DNA from: JBGPLJ01 sp035644395 | GTDB lineage: Bacteria; Pseudomonadota; Gammaproteobacteria; Steroidobacterales; Steroidobacteraceae | Assembly: GCA_035644395.1 (NCBI GenBank) | Contig: DASQOR010000041.1 | Coordinates: forward strand, 43,945 to 107,944 | DNA: 64,000 nt | Direction: 5' to 3' | Shown: positions 8,388 to 16,899 of the stretch, one piece after another | Numbering within the stretch: position 1 is the first letter of the stretch | Layout: every line of letters starts with the position of its first letter | The notes under the pieces: model-generated | The model's database searches: none | Seen by the model: the letters and a program-made list of their open reading frames with translations, nothing else | Told to the model about the DNA's origin: nothing | Made by a program: the position numbers and the translations under genes

Positions 8388-9138
8388 GCCGGTCCTCAGT
8401 TGCCGCGGCCTGCGCAAGCAGTTCCGCCAGGGCGACACCTTGCTCGACGTGCTCGTCGGGGTGGACTTCGAAGTCGCGCAGGGAGAGCGCGTCGCGATCG
8501 TCGGCGCGTCGGGATCGGGCAAGACCACGCTCCTGCAGCTGCTCGGTGGGCTCGACCTGCCGACCGGCGGCGCCGTTTCGATCCTCGGCAGTCCGATGCA
8601 CGAACTGAGCGATGCCGAGCGCGGCATCCTGCGCAATCGCAGCGTCGGCTTCGTCTATCAGTTTCACCACTTGCTGCCGGAATTCTCGGCGCTTGAGAAC
8701 GTCGCCATGCCGCTGCTCGTGCGGCGTCAATCGATGGCCGAGGCAACGTCTGCTGCGCGGCAGCTCCTCGAACGCGTCGGCCTTGGCGCGCGCCTCACGC
8801 ATCGGCCGTATCAACTTTCCGGCGGCGAACGGCAACGTGCGGCGGTCGCGCGCGCCCTCGTGACGCGGCCGGCGCTCGTGCTCGCCGACGAACCGACCGG
8901 AAATCTCGACGGCCATAACGCCGAGCAGGTCTTCGCGCTCATGCTCGAGCTCAATCGCGAACTCGGTACGAGCCTCGTCATCGTCACGCACGACACGGGC
9001 CTTGCCGCCCGGATGGGCCGGCAGTACGAGCTAGTCGACGGATTTCTTCACGTTCGCGGAGGCTCGCAGTTCGAGCGCCCGGCGCTTGCGGTGGTATCTA
9101 AAGAGAATTCCCCGGCGCCAGATCCAGTGCAGGAATGA
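8380..9138 (+). CDS. lolD: Lipoprotein-releasing ABC transporter ATPase LolD
   Basis: 252 residues, ATG at 8380 overlapping lolE. LolD powers lipoprotein release by LolCE. Visible motifs are Walker A G-A-S-G-S-G-K-T-T (about 42-50), signature L-S-G-G-E-R-Q-R (about 146-153), Walker B L-V-L-A-D-E-P-T-G and a switch histidine in V-T-H-D. The C-terminus carries ~20 residues beyond the usual LolD length, and this tail is encoded opposite the 3' end of the convergent DUF2062 gene. Together with lolA at 54.8 kb, most of the Lol route is in the window. Confidence 0.92.
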   Translation: MSEPVLSCRGLRKQFRQGDTLLDVLVGVDFEVAQGERVAIVGASGSGKTTLLQLLGGLDLPTGGAVSILGSPMHELSDAERGILRNRSVGFVYQFHHLLPEFSALENVAMPLLVRRQSMAEATSAARQLLERVGLGARLTHRPYQLSGGERQRAAVARALVTRPALVLADEPTGNLDGHNAEQVFALMLELNRELGTSLVIVTHDTGLAARMGRQYELVDGFLHVRGGSQFERPALAVVSKENSPAPDPVQE

Positions 9139-9582
9139 GTAGCCGAGGGTCGCCGCTACGATGCCGAGGACGAGGCTCCCGGTGAGGAGCGGCTTCCAGA
9201 CGTACGGTAGCTCGCGGCTTGCCCAGTCCCAGCTCAGGTCGAACGTGAAGCGTGACATCGGCACGCCCAGCAACACCGTACCGAGCCAGTAGGCGAAAAA
9301 GAACATCGGCACGATCGTGAACGGATTCGAGATCCAGATGGTCGCGAAGGCCACCGGGATATTGGCGCGCAACAGCAGCGCGACGAGCGGCGCGATGGCG
9401 CTGTGGGGCGGGAACGGCAGGAAGGCCACGAACAAGCCGATCGCGAAGCCGCGCGCGACATTTTCACGGCGCACGGCCCAGTACTCCGGATGGCGCAGGA
9501 GCGCCGCGAACGGCCGCATGTACCACATTTCTCGCAGGCGGCGGTGATCCGGCAGGATGCGCTTGAGGAATCGGCGCGGCAT
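9031..9582 (-). CDS. DUF2062 inner-membrane protein
   Basis: 183 residues from an ATG at 9582, giving the standard family beginning M-P-R-R-F-L-K-R-I-L-P-D. The central part has three or four hydrophobic segments with G-x-F-x-A-F-L-P-F-P-P-H-S and N-P-F-T-I-V-P-M-F-F-F-A-Y, the hallmark of DUF2062. The molecular role is unknown. Its last ~36 codons overlap the end of lolD on the other strand by 108 nt, which is long for real genes. It is divergent from comEC, whose start is 39 nt away. Confidence 0.8.
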   Translation of the reverse strand: MPRRFLKRILPDHRRLREMWYMRPFAALLRHPEYWAVRRENVARGFAIGLFVAFLPFPPHSAIAPLVALLLRANIPVAFATIWISNPFTIVPMFFFAYWLGTVLLGVPMSRFTFDLSWDWASRELPYVWKPLLTGSLVLGIVAATLGYSFLHWIWRRGILFRYHRKRRALELRASANVKKSVD

Positions 9583-9620
9583 TGGCCTCGATGGTGCCAA
9601 CTTCCGCAGGGAAGCGGAAC

Positions 9621-11906
9621 ATGTTTGCGAAAGGCGTCGCATTCCTCCTGGGAACGCTTGCGGTTTGTCAACTCCCGACGCTGGCTTGCGTCGGGCCGCT
9701 GCTGCCATTGCTGGCTGCGGGGCTGGCGCTCCTTCTGTGGCGCCGTGCCTTTGTTTGCGCGCTGTTCGTCGCCGGGGTCGCCTGGACCGCCCAGTTCGGG
9801 GCCGCGGCCCTCGCGCATGGCATCGATCCGGCGTTGAACGGCGGTCAATGGCTGGTGAGCGGCGAGATCTCCTCGGTGCCCGAGGCCGACGCCGGGCATG
9901 TGAGTTTCGACCTCGACTTGCTCGACGCCCCGCCGCCGATCGGGAACCTGCGCAGGCTACGCCTTGCCTGGTACGAAGCAGGGGTGCACGTTGCGGCCGG
10001 TGAGCGCTGGCGCATCCTGGTGAAGCTGCGACACGCTCACGGCCTGAGAAATCCCGGCGACCATGACTTCGAAGGCCGGCTGTTCGATGAGGGCGTGGAC
10101 GCGACCGGCTATGTGCTGCGCTGTCCGTGCAACGCGCGGCTGCAAGCGGCGAACTGGCGCTCGCCCATCCTGCGCGCGCGGGAAGCGATCGCCTTGCGGA
10201 TCGCGGCCGAGCTGCCCCCTCACAGTCCGTTCGTCGGCATCCTGCAGGATCTCGCGGTCGGCCTGGATGACCGCGTGGCGCCGGAGCAGTGGCGCATCTT
10301 CTCGGCGACCGGCACGACGCATTTGATGGCCATCTCGGGATTCCATGTCGCGGGTGTCGCGCTGCTTGCGATCTGGCTCGTCAGGGTTTCGTGGCGGACC
10401 GTCGGGTCGGGCAATCGTGCGCGCAGCGACATCGAGAGTGCCGTCGGTCTCGCCGCGGCCACCGGCTATGCGTTGCTTGCCGGACTTTCCGTGCCGACAC
10501 AACGCACGCTCGTGACATTGGCCTGCGTGCTCCTCGCGCGCATGCACCGGCGCGCGACGGCAGTGTGGAATCTCGTCGGGCTCGCGCTGTTTGCGGTGCT
10601 CCTGCTGGATCCGTTCGCGACGCTAAGCGCCGGCTTCTGGCTGTCGTTCGCGACCGTCGCCGGCATCCTGTTCGCGCTCGAAGGCCGCAGCGGGCGGCGC
10701 TCGCAATGGCGTGAACTCCTGCCGGCCCAGTTGGCCGCGACACTCTGCCTGCTGCCGTTGACGCTTGCGCTCTTCGGTACGGTGTCGCTCCTGAGCCCGC
10801 TGATCAATTTGCTCGCCATCCCGATCTTCAGCCTGGTACTCGTGCCGGCGATCCTTCTTGGCGTCGCGCTGCTTGCCGTCCCCGGCGGCCTGGCCGGACT
10901 CTGGTTTTCGTTGATCGAACGCGCCGTTGCGCTCGTCTGGCCGGCATTCGCGGCGCTTGCGGGCGCGCCGCTTGCCCAAATGCATGTCGCCGCGCGGCCG
11001 TTCTGGACCTTGGCGCTCCTCGGCCTGGGAGCGCTCTGGGTCCTCGTTCCCTGGCCCCTCGTTGTCCGTGCCCTCGGCATCGCGTTCGCATTGCCGGCAG
11101 TCTTCTGGCGACCGCTGCCGCCCGCGGCCGGCGGGTATGAATTCACCGTGCTCGATGTCGGTCAGGGCCTGGCGGTGTTTGTCGCCACTCGCGAGCACAG
11201 CCTGCTGTTCGACACGGGACCGGTCGCCCGCTCGGGGCGCGCGGCGGCCGAGTTTTCGGTCGTTCCGTTTCTCGAGCAGCGCGGCATCGCGCATCTCGAC
11301 CTGCTCATCCTCAGTCATGGAGATCGCGATCACGTGGGCGGCGCACCTGCGGTACGCGCGGCCGTCCGTGTCGATCGGGCCTTGGTCGGCGGGCTGCGAC
11401 GGGGCGGAGTATTCGAGCCCTGCATCGCGGGACAATCGTGGACCTGGGACGGGGTTCGATTCGAATTCCTGCATCCGCCAGCACCGGCCAGTGACGGGGC
11501 CGGGCGCAAGGAAAACGACGCGTCCTGTGTGCTTGCCGTGTCAGGTCCCGGCGGGTCTGCGCTATTGACCGGCGATATTGAGGCGGCCGCCGAAGCTGAG
11601 CTGCTGCGCTCGCGCCTGCCCCACCGGATGACCATCGTGGTCGTCCCGCATCACGGTAGCGGGAGTTCGTCCGGCGTCGAATTCGTAGCGCGGCTGGCGC
11701 CTCGCTGGGCGGTCGTATCCACGGGTTACGACAATCGCTGGCATTTCCCCCGACCCGAAGTGGTCGAGCGCTGGCAGTCCGCCGGCGCCCAGTTGCTCTC
11801 CACGGCCAGCGGCGGCGCCATCACCTTTCACGTCGAGCCGGATGCGATCGCCGGCCCTCCCGAGCAATACCGCGAGCGCGTGCGGCGCTTCTGGCACGTC
11901 GACTGA
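9621..11906 (+). CDS. comEC: DNA uptake channel ComEC/Rec2
   Basis: 761 residues from an ATG preceded by AGGGA; an in-frame TTG lies 39 nt upstream. ComEC is the inner-membrane channel for single-stranded DNA during natural transformation. An N-terminal membrane and DUF4131 region is followed by the multi-spanning competence domain (G-T-T-H-L-M-A-I-S-G-F-H, about 230-480). A metallo-beta-lactamase-like domain follows, with L-S-H-G-D-R-D-H-V-G-G (about 565) and V-V-P-H-H-G-S-G-S-S. No other competence gene is in the window. The intact motifs argue against decay. Confidence 0.9.
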   Translation: MFAKGVAFLLGTLAVCQLPTLACVGPLLPLLAAGLALLLWRRAFVCALFVAGVAWTAQFGAAALAHGIDPALNGGQWLVSGEISSVPEADAGHVSFDLDLLDAPPPIGNLRRLRLAWYEAGVHVAAGERWRILVKLRHAHGLRNPGDHDFEGRLFDEGVDATGYVLRCPCNARLQAANWRSPILRAREAIALRIAAELPPHSPFVGILQDLAVGLDDRVAPEQWRIFSATGTTHLMAISGFHVAGVALLAIWLVRVSWRTVGSGNRARSDIESAVGLAAATGYALLAGLSVPTQRTLVTLACVLLARMHRRATAVWNLVGLALFAVLLLDPFATLSAGFWLSFATVAGILFALEGRSGRRSQWRELLPAQLAATLCLLPLTLALFGTVSLLSPLINLLAIPIFSLVLVPAILLGVALLAVPGGLAGLWFSLIERAVALVWPAFAALAGAPLAQMHVAARPFWTLALLGLGALWVLVPWPLVVRALGIAFALPAVFWRPLPPAAGGYEFTVLDVGQGLAVFVATREHSLLFDTGPVARSGRAAAEFSVVPFLEQRGIAHLDLLILSHGDRDHVGGAPAVRAAVRVDRALVGGLRRGGVFEPCIAGQSWTWDGVRFEFLHPPAPASDGAGRKENDASCVLAVSGPGGSALLTGDIEAAAEAELLRSRLPHRMTIVVVPHHGSGSSSGVEFVARLAPRWAVVSTGYDNRWHFPRPEVVERWQSAGAQLLSTASGGAITFHVEPDAIAGPPEQYRERVRRFWHVD

Positions 11907-11918
11907 TCGCGGGCCCGG

Positions 11919-11939
11919 CAACAGCCTTTCCGGCTGCTG
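11919..11939 (+). terminator. Weak hairpin after comEC
   Basis: CAACAGCC (11919-11926) and GGCTGCTG (11932-11939) pair with one mismatch around a 5-nt loop, 13 nt after the comEC stop. There is no T-tract, so termination would need Rho or is doubtful. A TATCAT at 11985-11990 could be a -10 box for exbB, with only a weak -35. Confidence 0.3.
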
Positions 11940-12028
11940 CTAAGTTCTCGTTTCACCGAGCTATTCTGCTCCTTGCGGGTGAAGTATCATCGCGCCTTCG
12001 TCACTCGCCCGGATGCCCGCGACGCCTC

Positions 12029-12643
12029 ATGTGGGAACTCGTCAAAGCCGGCGGCTACGTCATGTGGCCGATCATCCTGTGCTCCATAGCTGCCGCCGCG
12101 ATCGTCGTCGAACGTCTCTGGACGCTGCAGGAAAACCGCGTCATCCCCAGGGAACTGACCAGGAAAGTGCTGCAGTGGATCGAGAACCGCGACCTGAATG
12201 AAAAGATGATCGCGGCGCTCGAGCAGAATTCGCCCCTCGGCAAGGTCATCGCGGTAGGCCTAGCGAACCGAAATCGGAGCCGTGAAATCCTGGTCGAACG
12301 CGTGACCGATACCGGTCGGCACGTGGTGCACGAGCTCGAGCGCTTTCTCGGCATGCTGGGGACGATCGCCAGCGTGTCGCCGCTCCTTGGCTTGCTCGGC
12401 ACCGTGACCGGCATCATCCGCGCATTCAACGACCTGGCCCTGAAGGGGAGCGGTGACCCGCGCATTCTCTCTGGCGGCATCGCCGAAGCGCTCATCACGA
12501 CCGCTGCGGGCCTCCTGGTCGCCATTCCGGCGCTGGTGGGATATCGCTACCTGCGGGGACGGGTCGAGGGACTGGTGGTGCAGATGGAAAAGGAAACGAT
12601 GCAACTGGTCGAGCTGCTGGAAGTGCAGAAAACGGGCGGCTAG
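12029..12643 (+). CDS. exbB: ExbB/TolQ/MotA-type proton channel protein
   Basis: 204 residues with three membrane segments: about 9-30, 108-132 and 148-172. The family core L-G-T-I-A-S-V-S-P-L-L-G-L-L-G-T-V-x-G-I-I, then the E-A-L-I-T-T-A-A-G-L-L-V-A-I-P block, is clear. With ExbD it forms a proton-driven motor that usually energises TonB. No tonB is present, and the pair opens an operon with msbA and lpxK, as in several other Gammaproteobacteria. A role tied to envelope or lipid A biogenesis is therefore plausible but inferred. Confidence 0.85.
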   Translation: MWELVKAGGYVMWPIILCSIAAAAIVVERLWTLQENRVIPRELTRKVLQWIENRDLNEKMIAALEQNSPLGKVIAVGLANRNRSREILVERVTDTGRHVVHELERFLGMLGTIASVSPLLGLLGTVTGIIRAFNDLALKGSGDPRILSGGIAEALITTAAGLLVAIPALVGYRYLRGRVEGLVVQMEKETMQLVELLEVQKTGG

Positions 12644-12670
12644 GTGGCCGCCGCCTGCCAGCCCCGAGCA

Positions 12671-13096
12671 ATGGACCTCAAGCCGCGCAAGTCCGAAGAG
12701 CCGGAACTCAACATGACGTCGCTCATCGACGTCGTGCTGTTGATGGTCATCTTCTTCATGGTGTCGAGCACCTTTGTCGAGGAAGGGCGGGTCAAGATCC
12801 GCTTGCCCGAGGCTTCGACCGCGCCGATCAGCGCTTCGCCCGCCGGGCCGCTCATCGTTACCGTGACGCACTCGGGCGAGTACCTCGTCAACGATCGCAC
12901 CCTCATCAACAACAACCCGGACACGCTGCGCAGCGCCATCGTCAAGGTGATGGGTGAGAAGCGGAACGGACCGGTCACCATCCGCGCCGACGCCACGACG
13001 ACGCACCAGTCCGTCGTGACGGCCATGGACGTGCTGGCGCGCCTCGGCTTCACCGAGATCAACATCGCGACGATTCCCGGCGCGCGGAGCAAGTAG
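12671..13096 (+). CDS. exbD: ExbD/TolR-type protein
   Basis: 141 residues, ATG at 12671; an in-frame GTG at 12644 would add nine residues. One N-terminal membrane anchor (L-I-D-V-V-L-L-M-V-I-F-F-M-V, about 18-36) carries the conserved aspartate needed for proton translocation (M-T-S-L-I-D). The periplasmic domain follows, with A-D-A-T-T-T-H-Q-S-V-V-T-A-M-D and a C-terminal G-F-T-E-I-N-I-A-T. It partners the upstream ExbB and is followed within 6 nt by msbA. Confidence 0.87.
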   Translation: MDLKPRKSEEPELNMTSLIDVVLLMVIFFMVSSTFVEEGRVKIRLPEASTAPISASPAGPLIVTVTHSGEYLVNDRTLINNNPDTLRSAIVKVMGEKRNGPVTIRADATTTHQSVVTAMDVLARLGFTEINIATIPGARSK

Positions 13097-13101
13097 CGGC
13101 C

Positions 13102-14850
13102 ATGGCGACGCTACCGCTCAACCAGGACGCGAAACGCATTTACCTGCGCCTCATGGGCTACGCGAGGCCCTATTGGCCTGTGTTCCTGCTCGGGGTGTTC
13201 GGCAACGCGCTCTTCGCCACGACCGACGCCGGGTTCGTCTGGTTCGTGCGCAACTTCCTCAAGGACGCCTTTGCCAGGCCCGATCCGAAGGTGCTCGTCT
13301 GGGTGCCGATCGGCGCGGTCGTTCTGTTCTTTATGCGCGGCGTCGGCGACTTCCTGTCGACCTACTGCGCGGCCTCGGTCGGACGGCGGGTCATCAAGAC
13401 GCTGCGCGGGCAGCTTTTCGGCCACTACCTGAAGCTTCCGACGACATTCTACGACCGGGAGGCGGCCGCGAATCTCCTCTCGAAGCTGACCTACAACGTG
13501 GAGCTGCTGGCGGAAGCGAGCGCCAATTCGATCACGGTCATGATCCGCGACTCGCTCACCGTCATCGCGCTGATCGGCTATCTCTTCTTTCTCAACTGGC
13601 GGCTCGCGGCCATCAGCATCATTCTCGCACCGCTGATCGCGTGGCTGATCCGCAAGGTGAACCAGCTTTTCCGCCGCTACAGCCAGCGCATCCAGAATTC
13701 GATGGGCGACGTTACCCGCATCGCGAAGGAAGGCATCGAGGGTCACCGGCTCATCAAGCTCTTCAATGCGCAGGCCCACGAAGCCCAGGTGTTCGACCGG
13801 GTGAACGAGCTCAACCGGCGCAACAACATGAAGCTCATCCTGACGCGCGCGCTGTCGAATCCCGTCGTGCAGCTCGTGGCATCGATCGGTCTCGCCTTCG
13901 TGCTCTACGTCATGATCGGCATGGTGCTCAGGCACAGGCTCCCGCTCGAGGACTTCTTCGCCTTCCTCACGGCGCTCCTGCTGACGACGGCGCCGTTGCG
14001 GCGCGTGGTGAACGTCGCTGCCCCCCTGCAACAGGGCATCGCCGCGGGCGGCAGCATCTTCGAGATCCTCGACTGCCAGACCGAGGAACTCGACGCGGGC
14101 CGCCCGCTCGATCACAGCCGCGGTGACGTCGAATTTCGCGACGTCGGCTACCGCTACACCGCCGAGAATGGCGAGGTGCTGTCGGGAATCAGTTTCCACG
14201 TGCGCCCGGGAGAAACCATCGCCATCGTCGGCAAGTCCGGCAGCGGCAAGTCGACGCTCGTGAGCCTCCTCGCGCGCTACTACGACGTGACCGAGGGCCA
14301 GATACTGCTGGACGGCGTCGACGTGCGTGACTACCGGCTGCGCGATCTCAGGCGACAGGTCAGCATGGTCAGCCAGGACGTGCTCCTCTTCAACGACACG
14401 ATTCGCGGCAATATTGCCTTCAGCGTGCCGGCGGCGCCGCCGGCCGCCATCGAAGCCGCGGCCGCAGCCGCCCACGTCACCGAATTCACGGACGATGCGC
14501 CGGGCGGACTCGAGTTCCTGGTGGGCGACCGCGGCTCGCTCGTTTCGGGCGGTCAGCGGCAGCGCATCTCCATTGCGAGGGCGGTCCTCAAGGACGCACC
14601 GATCCTCATCCTCGATGAGGCGACCTCGGCGCTCGATACGGAACTCGAGCGCAAGATCCAGCAGTCGCTCGATGAACTGATGCGCGGGCGCACCACGTTC
14701 GTCATCGCGCACCGCCTGACGACGATCGAAAATGCGGATCGCATCCTCGTGCTCGATGCGGGCCAGCTCATCGAATCGGGAACCCATGCCGAGCTGATCG
14801 CGCACAACGGTCACTACGCGGCCCTGCACCGCCTGCAATTCAACGTGTAG
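13102..14850 (+). CDS. msbA: Lipid A export ABC transporter MsbA
   Basis: 582 residues, the length of E. coli MsbA. It flips lipid A-core from the inner to the outer leaflet of the inner membrane. Six membrane segments occupy residues ~20-310. The nucleotide-binding domain has Walker A G-K-S-G-S-G-K-S-T (about 377-385), signature V-S-G-G-Q-R-Q-R (about 481-488), Walker B I-L-I-L-D-E-A-T-S-A-L-D and switch I-A-H-R-L. The neighbour lpxK makes its substrate, which supports MsbA over other exporters of this class. Confidence 0.93.
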   Translation: MATLPLNQDAKRIYLRLMGYARPYWPVFLLGVFGNALFATTDAGFVWFVRNFLKDAFARPDPKVLVWVPIGAVVLFFMRGVGDFLSTYCAASVGRRVIKTLRGQLFGHYLKLPTTFYDREAAANLLSKLTYNVELLAEASANSITVMIRDSLTVIALIGYLFFLNWRLAAISIILAPLIAWLIRKVNQLFRRYSQRIQNSMGDVTRIAKEGIEGHRLIKLFNAQAHEAQVFDRVNELNRRNNMKLILTRALSNPVVQLVASIGLAFVLYVMIGMVLRHRLPLEDFFAFLTALLLTTAPLRRVVNVAAPLQQGIAAGGSIFEILDCQTEELDAGRPLDHSRGDVEFRDVGYRYTAENGEVLSGISFHVRPGETIAIVGKSGSGKSTLVSLLARYYDVTEGQILLDGVDVRDYRLRDLRRQVSMVSQDVLLFNDTIRGNIAFSVPAAPPAAIEAAAAAAHVTEFTDDAPGGLEFLVGDRGSLVSGGQRQRISIARAVLKDAPILILDEATSALDTELERKIQQSLDELMRGRTTFVIAHRLTTIENADRILVLDAGQLIESGTHAELIAHNGHYAALHRLQFNV

Positions 14851-14863
14851 GCGGTTACAGGCC

Positions 14864-15874
14864 TTGGCCGCCGACCAATCCCGTCCCTGGCTCGAGCGCG
14901 TGTGGTATGCCGGCGCCGCATCGGGCGTCTGGCTGATTCCATTCGGCTGGCTGTTCGGCCTCGCGACCGCTTTGCGCCGCGCATTGTTCCGCAGCGGCAT
15001 GCTCCCGAGTTTTGCCGTGAGCACGCCGGTGGTCGTGGTTGGGAATCTGACGGTCGGGGGAACCGGCAAGACGCCGCTCGTCATCTGGCTGGTGGAGGAG
15101 CTTGCGCGCCGCGGTTTCCGGCCGGGCGTCGTCACCCGCGGGTATGGCGGCTCGATCCTGGGCCCGGCGATCGTCACGCCGTCGATGACGGCGGGCGAAT
15201 GCGGCGATGAGCCGCTGCTGATCGCCGCACGCACGCATCGCACGGTGGTCGTCGCCCGCGACCGCGTCGCGGGAGCGCGGCTGGTAACGGAATGCGGCGC
15301 GGACGTCGTGATCGCCGACGATGGTCTGCAGCACTATCGCCTGCGGCGCAATTGCGAGATCGTCGTGCTCGACGGTGAGCGGCGGCTCGGCAATGAGCGC
15401 CAGCTGCCGGCGGGACCCTTGCGGGAACCGGCCAGCCGGCTCGGCAGCGCCGACGCCGTTGTCGTCAATTCCGGGACAGCGGGACCCGGGGAACTCACGA
15501 TGCGGCTCGTCGGCGGCAATGCCCGCAGCCTCAAGGACGGCACGGAGCGCAGGCTCGAATCCTTCGCCGGCACCGCCGTGCATGCCGTCGCGGGAATCGG
15601 CAATCCACAGCGCTTTTTCACGAGCCTCAGGGCGAAGGGCCTGAAGCTCTTCGAGCATGCATTTCCCGATCATCACAACTTTCAGCCCGGCGAGCTCGAT
15701 TTCCCCGATTCGCTGCCGGTGCTCATGACGGAGAAGGATGCCGTAAAATGCCGGACGTTCGCCCGCGACGGGTGGTGGAGCGCCCCGGTCAGCGCCGAGT
15801 TCGAAACGCTCGCGGCGGAATCGTTGATGACCCTGGTGCTCGAGAAGATCCGTCGACCGGTCGAGTGCGGGTAA
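14864..15874 (+). CDS. lpxK: Tetraacyldisaccharide 4'-kinase LpxK
   Basis: 336 residues from a TTG start. LpxK phosphorylates the lipid A precursor at the 4' position on the inner face of the inner membrane. An N-terminal membrane-associated helix (L-I-P-F-G-W-L-F-G-L) precedes the unusual P-loop V-G-N-L-T-V-G-G-T-G-K-T-P (about 59-71). Next come R-G-Y-G-G, D-D-G-L-Q-H and the late M-T-E-K-D-A-V-K motif, all typical. The gene sits 13 nt after msbA. The TTG is supported by the conserved N-terminal reading but has no strong ribosome-binding site. Confidence 0.92.
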   Translation: MAADQSRPWLERVWYAGAASGVWLIPFGWLFGLATALRRALFRSGMLPSFAVSTPVVVVGNLTVGGTGKTPLVIWLVEELARRGFRPGVVTRGYGGSILGPAIVTPSMTAGECGDEPLLIAARTHRTVVVARDRVAGARLVTECGADVVIADDGLQHYRLRRNCEIVVLDGERRLGNERQLPAGPLREPASRLGSADAVVVNSGTAGPGELTMRLVGGNARSLKDGTERRLESFAGTAVHAVAGIGNPQRFFTSLRAKGLKLFEHAFPDHHNFQPGELDFPDSLPVLMTEKDAVKCRTFARDGWWSAPVSAEFETLAAESLMTLVLEKIRRPVECG

Positions 15875-15887
15875 CCTGAAGGAGCCG

Positions 15888-16085
15888 ATGCCGATGGATG
15901 CACGCCTGCTCGAAATTCTGGCCTGTCCCGTATGCAAGGGGCCGCTCACTTTTCACAAGCCCGCGGCCGAACTCGTCTGCCGGGCGGATCGCCTCGCATT
16001 CCCCGTGCGCGACGACATTCCGATCATGCTCGAAGAGGAAGCGCGTCAACTCGACGCGGGCGATCCGCTCCTCGAACGTGCATGA
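15888..16085 (+). CDS. ycaR: Trm112/YcaR family small protein
   Basis: 65 residues (62 if the second ATG at 15894 is used). It has the UPF0434/Trm112 pattern: M-D-A-R-L-L-E-I-L-A-C-P-V-C-K-G-P-L at the start, then C-R-A-D-R-L-A-F-P-V-R-D-D-I-P-I-M-L. The first C-x-x-C pair is intact. In eukaryotes Trm112 activates methyltransferases; the bacterial function is not settled. The position between lpxK and kdsB is the standard gammaproteobacterial one. The stop overlaps the kdsB start in ATGA. Confidence 0.88.
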   Translation: MPMDARLLEILACPVCKGPLTFHKPAAELVCRADRLAFPVRDDIPIMLEEEARQLDAGDPLLERA

Positions 16086-16840
16086 AGTTCCGCGTGCTCA
16101 TCCCGGCGCGCCATGCCTCTGCGCGCCTGCCGGGAAAGCCGCTCATCGACATCGGCGGCCGTCCGATGATCGCGCGTGTGTACGAGCGGGCGGCTGCAGC
16201 TGCGCCCCTGAGCGTCGCTGTCGCAACGGACAGCGAGGCGATCGAAAGGGCCTGCCGGGCGCTAGGTCTCGCCGTCGAGATGACGGGCGCCACGCACGTT
16301 TCCGGCACCGACCGGATCGCCGAGGTCGCCCGCCGGTCCGGCTGGAGCGATGAAGAAATCGTCGTGAACGTGCAGGGCGATGAGCCGCTCATTCCGGTCC
16401 CTGTCATCCGGCAGGTCGCGGCGCTCCTTGCGTCGGCGCCCCGCGCGGCGATCGCGACCCTCGCGACGCCGGTGGAGTCGCTCGCCGAGTACCTGGATCC
16501 GAATGCGGTGAAGGTCGTCGGCGATGCTACCGGCCGCGCGCTCTACTTCAGCCGGGCACCCATTCCCTGGATTCGTGACTCGGCCCCGCAGGGGCTCACG
16601 ACGCAGACCGGCTGGAGCGGGGCGCTCCGGCACGTCGGAATCTATGCCTATCGTGTCGGCGCCCTGCTCAAGCTCGCCGGACTTGCGCCAACGGCGCTGG
16701 AACAGGCTGAGCGCCTGGAGCAGCTGCGGGCGCTCGAGAATGGACTCACCATCCAGTTCGCGGTCGCCGTCGAAAAACCGCCCGGCGGAGTCGATACCGC
16801 GGCTGACCTCGAGCGGGTCCGAAGACTTCTGACCTCCTGA
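16082..16840 (+). CDS. kdsB: CMP-KDO synthetase KdsB
   Basis: 252 residues. The enzyme activates 3-deoxy-manno-octulosonate with CTP for the lipopolysaccharide inner core. It begins M-K-F-R-V-L-I-P-A-R-H-A-S-x-R-L-P-G-K-P, the nucleotidyltransferase motif, and has A-T-D-S (about 42), the metal-binding N-V-Q-G-D-E-P (about 98-104), Y-F-S-R-A-P-I-P and R-H-V-G-I-Y-A-Y-R. The length is normal. It is the last gene of the exbB-to-kdsB run and converges on the efflux operon 60 nt away. Confidence 0.94.
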   Translation: MKFRVLIPARHASARLPGKPLIDIGGRPMIARVYERAAAAAPLSVAVATDSEAIERACRALGLAVEMTGATHVSGTDRIAEVARRSGWSDEEIVVNVQGDEPLIPVPVIRQVAALLASAPRAAIATLATPVESLAEYLDPNAVKVVGDATGRALYFSRAPIPWIRDSAPQGLTTQTGWSGALRHVGIYAYRVGALLKLAGLAPTALEQAERLEQLRALENGLTIQFAVAVEKPPGGVDTAADLERVRRLLTS

Positions 16841-16899
16841 CGACCCGCCAGCCGTCCGGCGGCATTGGCGTTGCGGGGGCGCTTCCGCTGAAACCGCAT

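Noticed and set aside
13111..15243. Open frame of ~710 codons on the minus strand opposite msbA and lpxK
   Set aside because: It is the antisense shadow of two well-supported genes. Its product is Arg/His/Asp-rich with no domain, as expected in high-GC DNA.
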